The notes under the pieces: model-generated
Told to the model about the DNA's origin: nothing
Database searches by the model: none
What the model saw: only the letters and a program-made list of their open reading frames with translations
Program-made: the position numbers and the translations under genes
NCBI GenBank assembly: GCA_028752905.1
Contig: JAQNBH010000007.1
Coordinates: 40,651,872-40,715,871 of the forward strand
DNA length: 64,000 nucleotides
Direction: 5' to 3'
Origin: Cladorhizidae sp. MBARI D1340-BT2
Lineage: Eukaryota > Porifera > Demospongiae > Poecilosclerida > Cladorhizidae
Shown here: positions 24,635 to 34,825 of the stretch, piece after piece
Layout: every line of letters starts with the position of its first letter
How positions within the stretch are numbered: the stretch's first letter is position 1

Positions 24635-25171
24635 GTAAGCAGGATTTTTAATGCAATACATTTTGTAAACTGTGGATATCATGTGTAATTACTATATCTA
24701 AATCACTTCCTGTAGTAAAAAGGCCACAGAGCCTTGTTGCTGTTGGTGTAATATTTCAGTTATCAGCCTAACAGAATAAAATTTCATTTGTTTTTTCACC
24801 AATGGCAGTGTAAAAATATGCGCTATAATTTGAGCATATGTGAACACATTAGGAGATCACTTCCAAACTAAGAAGTTGGTGGAGAACAATTGTCTGTTCT
24901 GCATACATATTTCTTTACTCTTATTGTTATATTAACTTCAAGTACGAACTGTATTCAGCAGGAGGAATAGTACCTGTTTGTCATTGATCATTGTTAAAAT
25001 AAGTTTATTGTGTGCTGATATAAAATTTCACTTTTCACTATTGAAATAAAATGATAGTTGCACTTGAGGGGATCGACAGTCTCAGGGAGGTATATTCTGT
25101 TACAAATTCATTATTGATATGACCCCTTATTGCTCTGATGGATTGTATGTAACTTGCCGCCTATTTTACAG
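24635..25171. repeat. EGF-unit intron with integrase scrap
   Basis: Intron repeat following type C exons (TCTAAATCACTTCCTGTAG, then the TTGGTG/CACCAA segment). At 24855-24895 it carries a short scrap matching the gypsy relic C integrase (CACTTCCAAACTAAGAAGTT and GGTGGAGAAC). Recurs at 30840-31050 and 63090-63310. Confidence 0.6.
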
Positions 25172-25270
25172 AGATAAACCAGGCTAATGCTAAAGGGAAT
25201 TTGGCTGTTCTCAGTGCAATAATGACTTTGCCACACCTGAATGCTGCAAACTGTCCTGAGGGTCAAATAA
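25172..25270 (+). pseudogene. Decayed type C EGF-like exon
   Basis: Same acceptor region and start as intact type C exons, but the first Cys codon is lost (ATATGC has become ATAAAC). A ~10-base deletion in the GNCGSNGC region shifts the frame, an extra base precedes CTGTCC, and the 3' end with NGTCK and donor is replaced by AT-rich sequence. It cannot contribute a normal module. Confidence 0.8.
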
Positions 25271-25680
25271 TATATACTCAAATATATGTGTACTACATTC
25301 ATGTTTTGTGATATCCAACCTTTACCAATTTTTGTCTATTTGGCTGAATAGAGAAGTGGATTAGTCATTGCAATAATTTGGATTTTTTAGTATTAAAATT
25401 ATTACAAGCAGATATATTGTATACAAGTAGATAGATAGATAAATAGATAGTTACTCAATGTCAGAATAAATTGGAGCATTGCAGATAGAATTAGCATAAT
25501 AGAGAGTAAACTTCTTGCCTATGTCAAATATATTGTACTGTGATGGAAGCGAGATGCCTGATGATAGATTTATTCTGGCGGTCATAGTTCAGTATATTCT
25601 TCAAGGATAAGTGATCCATGCTGAACTAAGAACAAGCCGATTGGTATGCAATACCTGATTTCTTAGGCCGACCTGTAATA
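25271..25680. other. Spacer with short TAGA repeat
   Basis: AT-rich DNA holding a short (TAGA)n tract at about 25428-25450. The text TTAGGCCGACCTG just before 25680 marks the junction with unit 2. No exon seen. Confidence 0.45.
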
Positions 25681-25807
25681 ATGTTCTATGGCAGTTTCTC
25701 TGTTATATAACCGCTGACTGCATACTCTTTGGCTAATATTTAGACAAATCCAGCTATTAGTACACCACACGAGCAAGATAAATTATGAATTACATTTTTT
25801 AGCACAT

Positions 25808-25825
25808 GGGGGGGGGGGGGGGGGG
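25808..25825. repeat. Poly-G tract of 18
   Basis: An uninterrupted run of 18 G, where unit 1 (19621) and copy B (58278) have a short mixed GGGAGGGGGGG. It may be a real slippage expansion or a base-calling artefact. Confidence 0.9.
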
Positions 25826-26702
25826 TGTTTATTGTTTACAAGTGTGTTTATAGTATTTACCTTTATTCAAGTATTTTGCTCAATGGGAAATGGAATAATG
25901 GTGAATCGGGAAACTGGCCAATTCATTGGACAGGTTGGAGACTTTTGATGGTTGAATGGACATGTTTTATTACATTATGTATGGGGAAAGCTAGAAACAA
26001 ACATAGATGGTGCTAAATAAAATTAGTTCTGGCGTTATATGTTAAAAAAGATCTTGAATATGAAAAAAATCAAAGTTTTTACTTCTTTTGTGATGGATTC
26101 AAAAGTAGCTCCAAGCATTTGTAGGGGGGAAAACAAATAAATTGATTGCTACAACTATCCCATAACAAGATCTTGAAGGCAAATTAATATGGTTCTGGGG
26201 TGTTCAGAGTTTACTGCCTTTGCAAAGGATTGAGGTTTTGGGGTCAAAACTAGCTGAGTATACTATTTATAAAATACACAAAGAAGCTGAGTTGTAAACA
26301 TATTTTATCTGCCATTTAAAACATGGTAAAAGAAATAAGGGATTGCTACCTGCATTCCATATCTATTATTTAAAATGAGAAATACTCGTAGGTATATGAG
26401 TGGCGTCCACCAGCCATTGAATGACAACTGCAGGGAAGAGCAGTTCAATGTTAAGTTTCAACTATCGAGGTGCTCAAGTTAAATCTTGGCAATTTGTAAC
26501 ATGAAATAAAATTCAATCAGCAGCATTCTACTACCTTCAACTCACTCACAAAATGATTTAACTTATTGTATGCACAGCCCAACTATGATGTATTTTAAAC
26601 TGTATATTTAAAAAACATCTCTGGCACACACTTGTTTCTGTAATAGCAAACACTGCAAATATGTTATAATCATATTCATTTGTCCAATGTCTTTATATAT
26701 AG

Positions 26703-26849
26703 CACTTTGTAAAAAAAAGTGTCAAGATGATCCCTTAACCGATGCTGGATGCAAAGAGTGTCTTCCAGGTTATAAAAAACCAACATGCTGTGAATGCATC
26801 TTTGAAGAAGGTGGTGAAGCATTTTATAACAACAGTGGAGAATGTGATA
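26703..26849 (+). CDS. Type A EGF-like exon, unit 2
   Basis: Same 147-base phase 1-1 exon as 20700-20846 with identical predicted residues, including all eight cysteines, and the same splice sites. Confidence 0.75.
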
Positions 26850-26975
26850 GTAAGTATGACTGCAAGTTGGCAGTTTACTATAGCATTATATCCATGTGCT
26901 ACTACATATATTCATTATTTATATGGCTGCTCATTGCACTGATGAATTGTATATTCCTTGCCAATAATTTCACAG

Positions 26976-27110
26976 AGATATGCAAGGAGAATACCAATAG
27001 CACGGACTGCGATTCTACCCAAGGCTGTTCTCTGTGCGAAGGTGGCTTTTTGCCTCCTAAATGCTGTGATTGTCCTGAGGATCAAATAATTGTGAATGGC
27101 ATATGTAAAG
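26976..27110 (+). CDS. Type B EGF-like exon, unit 2
   Basis: Counterpart of 20973-21107. Replacements relative to unit 1 are Ala to Thr in KENTNST, Asn to Glu in CEGGF, Asn to Lys in PPKCC and Asp to Gly in VNGIC. All cysteines are kept and the frame and splice sites are intact. Confidence 0.78.
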
Positions 27111-28509
27111 GTATGCAGAATTTTTCATGTGACATATTTTGGATGTCCTGTCTAAGTAACATGCCATAGAGCCTTGTGGGTATTGGTGTGATATTTCAAT
27201 TATCAGCCCATCAGAGTGCAGTTACACTTATTTCACCAATAGCAGTGTAAAAAGTAGAATTGCTCTCTAATTTGACACTGCTAAGCAGGTGCAAACCTTG
27301 TTGATATGGTAATCAATATAATTTTTGTTGGCGAAGTACAAAAATCATTTCTGAAGTTTAGTATCTCGTTAACTATGGAAGGGAAATTCTGTGATGAAAG
27401 GGTATTTAACCTCAAGTTTTTCACCCATTCTTGACCTGTTTCTTCCTTGGTCCATATTACGCAGTAAGCCACATCTACTTCAAGAGCTGGTATTATATGG
27501 TATTAACATGTGATAGCATAATTATAGTTTATAATGAGATTTAGTATTAGATACTATGAGTGAGTAATGTAGTGGGAATGGTAAAACAATTGAATCAGGT
27601 GAAGCTGAGTGCAGTTACTACCCACTCTACATTACTAGTGGTGTATGTACCAAATTTCATACTATTTACATATACTCACATTTGTTGTTCAATTATAATT
27701 ATTAACTGAAATTGATGTAAGTTAATGGGGAAGAGGGTGGGGTGGAGTGAGAGGGTATGGGGAAATAGTAAAGAAAAGATCAAGGGTATATGTACAAGTA
27801 TATAGACATTGCATAGAAGATTTTTGTAGAATAGTGTTATTACGTTGAAAATTATAATAGGTTGCATGATAATAATTATATACCATATATATTATACCTG
27901 TTTTTTTCGAGAACAATTCTTTGGGATTTTGCGAAGTCTAATACATAAATATGATGGAAAACATGAAACTTATTCATACTACTAACCCTCACACAGGAGG
28001 CCCATTAGAAAATTGGCAGCTAACTTGTGTGAGTTTGTCTATTGTGGGATTACTTCTTTGTGGGACCAAGCCTAGATCAGGTACTATAGTTGGCTAGCTG
28101 TCTTTAAGAGCATTTTGATATTTGAAAACAGCTTTTTACCATTCTGGAGTAAAAATAAAGCTGTATAAAATCAGATAATGGCTCATTCTTGGTATTTTGC
28201 AAAACCTTTCAGCCCAAGGAAACCCTGTTTTCTGTAGAGTAATTATCAGCCGACAACTAACACTCAAGCCTTCAGCACTAAAACAACATATATAGCAGCT
28301 GTCCTTTAGTGCAGCTGTAAGTCTTATCTGCCTCTTAAGAAGATCAACTTCCTGCCTAACTGCCCCTCTGTGTGGCATCTTCCACTTTTAGCTGTTGTTA
28401 ATAGACATAGAAACTTAAAACAGCTGCCACTACACTCATTTCTTGAATAAAATCATGTCTATATACAGTAATAACTACTTCACATATATAGAAATTTCAC
28501 TTAACCAAG
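27111..28509. repeat. EGF-unit intron, unit 2
   Basis: Diverged copy of 21108-22465 with the same landmarks (TTGGTG ... TTTCACCAA segment near 27180-27240, GTGGGACCAAGC near 28060). An extra ~110-base piece at about 27285-27395 is absent from unit 1. No exon found. Confidence 0.6.
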
Positions 28510-30600
28510 TAGAGTCTTGCCCTATCAAGGTTATGATGAAGAAAGGCATTGTTCAAAACTGAACGAGTGTGTTAGCAGGGCCTATATTCCTGGTACCAAT
28601 ATGACCACAGTATAAGGTTTTGTGTGGATTATGGGGTTTAATGCCATGACCAAAAATGTATAACTCGGCTATGTATTCATGATATTTTAGACACCCTTGA
28701 TAAGAGGATATTACAGAACACTTGACTTAGCATTTGTGTTCTGGAAAATCCAAATGCCCCATACAAACAGGGAGCTTTTGCTTCTCATTGTGGGTTGCAT
28801 GAATTTGTTTACATGCCTTTCCACCACATTCAAAAGGTTAATACAATTTGTCTTGGTATGAATTGGGTGGAAGTATCGTATTTGGAAAACATCTTTGTAT
28901 GTTTTGAGACTTCTGAGGACCACCCAAAGCACCCGTAGAATGTATATGAATGGCTTTGCATGGCCAAGAATAACATGAAGCCAAAGAAATGTTTCTTTGT
29001 GCAAGGAGAAGTTGTCACCTTAGTCGTATGATATCCAGAGAAGATGAGTCTCCAGATCCTGAAAAGACCACCAAGGTGTGTGAAATTCCTATCTCAACAG
29101 ATCATATGAGGCAATTTCATGGTGGCATCATATTATAGGAGATTCATTTCCAGGTTTGCTAATATTGCAGGCCATCTACTCAAGAAAGATGTAGAGTTTG
29201 AGAGGTGAGAGGAGCGTCAGACTTCCTTTTGGTGCTCTGAGGTAGTCATTGCTCACAGCCCAGCTGTTGGTGTATCAGTATTGGTGAAGATTTTTGCTGG
29301 AGACTGATGCCAGTCTGGAGGGATTAGAACCTGTTGTAGGACAGAAGCATATGCTTCTTGTAACTTGCATGCGAAAAACTATCTTCTATCACTGAACTGG
29401 AGAACCTGGGTCTAATTTCATCAGTGAAACATGTTAGACAATACTTATTGGGTCATCGTACAACTGTTTTTACAGATCATTCTGCATGTACATCATTATC
29501 GAAATACTTCAAATCCATCTTCAAAAGCTAGCAAGGTGTGCCATGATTTTCTAAGGGCCATACCCACGATTAAGCATAGAAGTGGGAAGGGTAATGTAAA
29601 TGCAAATGTACTGTCTCATAATCTGTACGAAACAAGGGATATTTCACTGTCTGTGCTTGCTTTACAAGCATTAGATGAAACCACTAAGTTCAAGGAAACA
29701 TGAATTAGTAGAGGAGCAAGCTAAAGATCCCAACTTAATCACCCTCATACAGATTGTGAAGGAAGGTATTGTTCCAGAGGATCAGGAACTTGATAAGTGA
29801 TTAACTTTGGTCAATATGGTTTTATGAATGGTGTGTTAGCTACACTGCTGGATTGCATGTTGACTTGATGAAGGAGATGGGCATTGTGGGTGTTTTCTGG
29901 ACTCTTTGCTTGGCATAAGATGTATTGTACTTTGAGGAAGAGTTAGAGTTGGAGCGTATTACCAGGTGGGGATCTGGTTGGTCTGTAAGATCGCTAGCTA
30001 CAACAATATCGATAGGGGGACCATTTCACTGGATGGGCATAGATATTCTCCAACTTACTGTAATTGATACTGGGAACAGGTATGTGGTAGTGTTCTCTAA
30101 TTATTTCCTAAAATAGCTGGAAGAATTTCCTATACCTGAGCAGTCTGCTGGAACAATTTCTAGACTGCTGGCAAAGGAGATCTTTTGTAGACACAGTGCC
30201 TCAGAGGAACTGCTGTCTGATCAAGGTGCAACTTCGTCAGTGACCTGGTCAGATTGCAAGTCCCTGCAGATCAAGAAAGTGAACTCAGATATCACTTCCA
30301 AACTAATGGGTTGGTGGAGAACAATGGTTTCCAGGGTTGCTGAGAGCTCTGGGAAAGATTGGGACCATCACCAACCCTTTTTTGCTTATTATACCTCAGT
30401 TCATGATCCGACCGGTAAAAGTCCATTTATTTCGTTAATGGGAGGAATGCTCTTAAGCTTTCTTGAGTGAGAAGGTTTCACCATAATTGAGTGATAACTG
30501 GCATGAGTTCACTGCTATCCTTACAGCAGCATGGGTATTGGGAAAGAAATTGATACATGGTGCCCAAGGTTGACAAAAGCAAGCATTTGACTAGAGTGGA
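28510..30600 (+). mobile_element. Degenerate Ty3/gypsy relic C, unit 2
   Basis: Same relic as 22466-24440 with independent decay. RNase H end HRSGKGNVNANVLSHNL at about 29573-29625 (the usual ADALS motif being eroded), integrase GGPFHWMGIDILQLTV near 30016-30060, LLSDQGA region near 30210, and SRVAESSGKDWDHHQPFF near 30330-30380. Many stops. It runs on to about 30600, where a Penelope-like fragment follows directly. Confidence 0.8.
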
Positions 30601-30630
30601 CAGATCTTTGATTTTATCCATTACCATCCA

Positions 30631-30747
30631 CACAGAAAGGAAGACGCAAGGCTGACTGTAACAGTTTGCAGAAAACCCATGCCAACTAACCGGCACCTTG
30701 ATTATAGATCACATCATTCTATCTATGTCAGAAAAGGTAGTGAATAG
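30631..30747 (+). pseudogene. Penelope-like RT fragment
   Basis: Frame 30631-30747 reads HRKEDARLTVTVCRKPMPTN, then RHLDYRSHHSIYVRKG, then a stop. This is the characteristic C-terminal end of Penelope-like reverse transcriptases (RKxDGxLxTxVYRKPxHTDRYL, SHHP). Only this short piece remains. It is related to the - strand relic at 7060-7345 and abuts half an EGF exon. Confidence 0.7.
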
Positions 30748-30782
30748 CTTGCATGACTGAGCTACGAGAGTAGTAAACAAAT

Positions 30783-30801
30783 GTCAGCGGCACATGTAAA
30801 G
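30783..30801 (+). pseudogene. 3' stub of a type C EGF exon
   Basis: The last 19 bases of a type C exon (GTCAGCGGCACATGTAAAG) with its donor GTAAGCAGG and the usual downstream intron, but no upstream module. The Penelope-like fragment lies immediately before it. A rearrangement removed the rest of the exon. Confidence 0.8.
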
Positions 30802-31321
30802 GTAAGCAGGCTTTTTCATGCAATATATATTGTATAATGTGGATGGCATGTGTAATTCCCATATCTAAATCACTTCCTGTAGTAAAATGCCTTGTTGCAG
30901 TTGGTGTAATATTTCCAATCAGAATAGAATTTCACTCTTTTCACCAACAGCATAGTAAGAATATGTGCTATAATTTGACACAAACAAACATAATTATGTG
31001 AACACATTAGGAGATCGTCAAACTAACAGGTTGGTGGAGAACAATTGACTGTTCTGCATACATATTTCTTTACTATTATAGTTATGTTTAACTTCATCTA
31101 CAAACTGTATTCGGCAGGAGGAAGAGTAACTGTTTGTCATTGATCATTGTTAAAATAAGTTTATTGTGTGCTGATATAAACTCTTTCACATTTTCCTATT
31201 GAAATAAAATGATTGTGGCACTTTGTGAGTGACTGTCAGGGAGGTTCACCTTGTTACATTATTGATATGGTACCTCTTTGCACTGATGGATTGTATGTAA
31301 CTTGCCGCCAATTTCACACAG
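30802..31321. repeat. EGF-unit intron with integrase scrap
   Basis: Same intron repeat as 24635-25171, including the short integrase-like text near 31015-31040 (CAAACTAACAGGTTGGTGG). It ends at the acceptor of the next exon. Confidence 0.6.
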
Positions 31322-31444
31322 AGATATGCAAGTCTAATGGGGTTTGTAGTTCCAATGGCTGTTCTGAGTGCAAAAATGGCTTTGCTCTCCCTGACTGCTG
31401 CAACTGTCCTGAGGGTGAAACAATTGTCAACGGCACATGTGAAG
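31322..31444 (+). CDS. Type C EGF-like exon
   Basis: A 123-base symmetric phase 1-1 exon between AATTTCACACAG and GTAGGC. It reads EICKSNGVCSSNGC, SECKNGFALPDCCNCPEGE and ends NGTCE. Eight cysteines. It is two codons shorter than the 24506 exon in the first loop. Confidence 0.8.
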
Positions 31445-31599
31445 GTAGGCTGCTATTAATGTGGATGTCATGTGTAATTACCATATCTAAATCACTTCCT
31501 GTCCACAGAGCCTTGTTGCCGTTAATTTAATTTTTTTCACCAATAGCAGTGTCAAAAGGAGAATTGCGCAATAATTTGAGCATATGTGAACATATCAGG

Positions 31600-31690
31600 A
31601 GCTCACTCCCAAACTGATGGTTTGGTGGAGAACGATTGACTGCAATGGCTTGCAAGGTTGCTGAGAGCTCTGGGAACAATTGGAATCCCT
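31600..31690 (+). pseudogene. Gypsy integrase scrap in EGF intron
   Basis: Reads HSQTDGLVEN followed by eroded helix sequence ending LARLLRALGTIG. This matches the integrase segment carrying the catalytic glutamate (QTDGLVER) of the relic C family. It is a short fragment only, embedded in the EGF-unit intron. Confidence 0.65.
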
Positions 31691-32006
31691 TTTTTAAATC
31701 TTATTCATAACAGACGATACTATTTAGTTCATTTTAACTGAATTTGATGGTTAGTAATGGGAAGGAGAGTGGAGTGGGGTGGAAGGGAAGGGGAAATGGT
31801 AAAGAAAAGATCATCACATTCCAAAGGTTAATACAAGTTGTCTTGGCATGAATTGAATGGAAGTATTGTTTTCTGTATCTGGAAATAAAATAATGGTAGA
31901 ACTTGGTGAGTGACAGTCAAGGAGGTTCACTGCATTAGATATTCATTATTGATATGACCCCTCATTGCAGTGATTGATTGTAAGTAACTTGCTGCCAATT
32001 TCACAG

Positions 32007-32138
32007 GGATATGCCAGGATCATACCATTACAGGGAACTGTGGTTCCAATGGCTGTATTCGGTGCACGGGTGGCTTTGCTACTCCTGACTGTTGCAATTG
32101 TCCTGTGGGTCTATCGATTGTCAATGGCACATGTAAAG
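32007..32138 (+). CDS. Type C EGF-like exon
   Basis: A 132-base symmetric phase 1-1 exon between AATTTCACAG and GTATGC. It reads ICQDHTITGNCGSNGC, IRCTGGFATPDCCNCPVG and ends NGTCK. Eight cysteines. It is the last EGF module before the copy B vWA exon at 33588, so the two may be spliced together in phase 1. Confidence 0.8.
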
Positions 32139-33587
32139 GTATGCAGGATTTTTCATGCAATATATTTTGTATAATCTAGAGGTCCTGTGTAATTACCATA
32201 CCTAATCACTTTCTATATTATAATGCCAAAGAGCCATGGAGATATTGGTGTGATATTTCAGTTTTCAGCCAATCAGAATGCAATTGACCAATAGCATTGA
32301 AAAATAGGAATTGCACTCTAATTTTACACTAATAGTTATGTGCAAACTACGTTGATATGGTGATCAATATAACTTATTAAATTTTGGTGAAGTAGAGAAA
32401 CCAATTCTGAAGTATAGTAATTATGTGATGTAGCGGTTTGTTTCTTCATCCATTCTTGCAAATGATTCTCCTTGGTCTATATATACTACACAGCGAGCAC
32501 ATCTACTTCAAGAGCTTGTATTATAATGTGATAGCATAGATGTTGTGAGATTTGATATTTATTACTATACATGAGTGAGTAATTTTAGTGGGAATGGCAA
32601 AACAATTGTATGAGGTGAAGCTGAGTGCAGTTACAGCTCACTTTAAATTACCTGAGGTGTACCGTGTATGTACCAAATTTCAATACAGAACATACTATTT
32701 GAAATTGGATAGTTAATGGGCAGGAAGAAGGGGCGGGGTGAGAGGGAAGGGGAAATGGTAAAGAATAGATCAAGGTCCAATGTACAAGTATGTGGATATT
32801 TCATACCAGATCTTTATAGAATGGTGATGTTATGTTGCGGTTTGCATGATAGTATTTTACATAATTTCAATTATATATATGCCATTTACCTGCTTTTTGG
32901 TGAGATTTGGGACTTTGCAATATCTAATCTATAAATAAGACTGCAAACACGAAAAACATACATATTATTAATCCTCACCCAGGAGGTCGATTAGAAACTT
33001 AGCCACTAAGTTGTGAAAGTATGTCTTCTGTGGGCTTATTTCTTTGTGGGACCAAGTAGGACCTGCTATAGCATGCTTCCTTAGGAAAGATGATTAGAGC
33101 TTAAGATTTCAAGACAGCTTGCTTCCCTTTCCCCACATGCTGGAGTAAAGTTGTATAAAATGCAGGGAATTTTACAATTAGAATTAATTTTAAGCCCATG
33201 TAACTCCCTAGCTATACAGTATTTACCTGACTTTTCAGCAATCAGCTAATACTCAAGTCTTTAGAAATGAAAAGCATACCAGCTTCCCTTAGTGCAGCTG
33301 TAAGTCTTATTGGCTTCTTTTCAAAAATATCAAATCTTTGCCGATCTTTTCTTCTGTTTAATATCTTCCACTTTTAGCTGTTGTCAAGAAACATGCAAAC
33401 TTAAAAAAATTGACACAACACTCACTACTTGGACACAATCATTTTTAATTCTACATGTACAGTACCAACTACCTCACATATACAGAAATCTCACTTAACC
33501 AAAATAGTATTGTGTCCCACAGAGTTTGAATATGTGCGGATCTATTGTAACTGCTAAATTCAATAATTATGACCATTTTCTCTCCAG
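32139..33587. repeat. Intron between last EGF exon and vWA exon
   Basis: Contains the recurrent EGF-unit intron landmarks (CCAATCAG segment near 32270, GTGGGACCAAGT near 33045). The last ~170 bases from 33392 equal positions 1-196. The stretch to about 33525 also matches 22360-22465, upstream of gypsy relic C. No exon found. Confidence 0.6.
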
Positions 33588-34232
33588 TGGTTGAATGCAT
33601 CGATGGACAGGATGTAATCTTTTTGCTCGATTATTCGGTTGCAAGTGCTAATAATCAACTTTGGAGTGCAAGTTATTTGCTGGAGTACATAATAGCTGCC
33701 CTGCTAGAGGACACAAATGACCTCAAGATCTCGGTCGCACTGTTTGCATCTGGTATAAGACAAAATGAGCTGTTTATTTACAAAAATATATTGTCTTTAT
33801 CACATAAAGATCAATGCCTGGATATTGCTGAAAATATTGAGAACAAAGTCTTTTTAAATAAGCCTACAAGCACGTACTCATATGTAACTTTAAACAGAGT
33901 TAATAAAATACTACTTGAGGGTAGTGTTGCAAGACCTACCACCATTGTTACACTGATTTCAAGCACATCTGGTGACAATATTTCGTATGTTGTTCAAGAA
34001 ATAAACAACGCAATCTCGAAAATAGCCGAGGTCAAAACGAGGATGGTTAGATACTTCTCTGTTGTTATTCCTAATCCAAGTACAGAGGCTTTAACCACGG
34101 GGATGGAAAAAGAAATCAAAGCACTTGCTAATAACAAGAGCAATCAGTTTAGTTTTGCATCCAACTGGAACGAAACATTTAGTAATCTGACCAGCAACCT
34201 TCATGACCAAGGAATTTTGTGTGATCACAAAA
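33588..34232 (+). CDS. vWA-domain exon (phase 1-1), copy B
   Basis: Same exon as 197-841 with the same splice sites. I count three substitutions, all amino-acid changing: Asn to Ser in LEGSVA, Glu to Lys in EKEIKAL and Arg to His in LCDHK. It is preceded, at 31322 and 32007, by EGF-like exons in the same phase, suggesting the order EGF modules then vWA in the protein. Confidence 0.82.
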
Positions 34233-34657
34233 GTAAGTAATAAACACACACACCACAGTATCATTTATTCTGATTATACAGCTCTATAATTTATACTGTT
34301 AGCTGTTTCTCCAATAACTTATTCCACCGCAAACGTCATCCACTGAATACAATTTCTCCATATATTTCATTGTTTAAGTTTATACATGCATAGATAATAT
34401 AGCTGAATGCTATGTAGTTTGTTATGTTTTGTTATGTGTACTATATATAACACATTATAAATAATCAGCTGTCCACAAGTTATTTGATGAACATAGGACT
34501 TGCACATGTCATTGTGTCATTGTGTTTAGTTGGTCATTTATACATCACAACTACATTTATAGAGCCCTGTTTAAGAGTACCGTAATATTCAGACACACAT
34601 ATTCATCTAAAACAATTCTAAAGTATGTTTAATTATGTTGCTCTAATTATATTGCAG

Positions 34658-34825
34658 AAACTTCCATCCTCGAATTTTTAAACAAAGATTCTACAAAAAA
34701 ATTAGTTGCTGAATACGCAGAATGCGTATATAATAGAAGCCTTTATGAGGATTATGGTAATGTGTGTGTAAAGAAGTCAAGTAATAATGCGGTGCTGAAC
34801 TTCAGTGTTATTTGTGAAGTTCCTA
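34658..34825 (+). CDS. Second exon after vWA domain, copy B
   Basis: Counterpart of 1267-1437, shorter by one GGT codon (168 bases). Frame and splice sites intact. Confidence 0.7.

Larger units (their letters stand above)
25681..31320 (+). repeat. Second ~6-kb EGF unit (unit 2)
   Basis: Repeats 19483 onward with a 6003-base offset over the exon pair: EGF exons A and B, intron repeats, gypsy relic C. The left junction falls inside sequence equal to the last exon of gene Y. Divergence from unit 1 rises from slight at the left to marked after 27200. Confidence 0.85.

Noticed and set aside
30478..30696. 72-codon - strand frame
   Set aside because: Antisense to the Penelope-like fragment on the + strand, which has a recognisable motif series.
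31974..32174. 66-codon frame over the EGF exon at 32007-32138 (similarly 62786-63019)
   Set aside because: Wrong frame for the exon; the phase 1 reading gives the full cysteine pattern.
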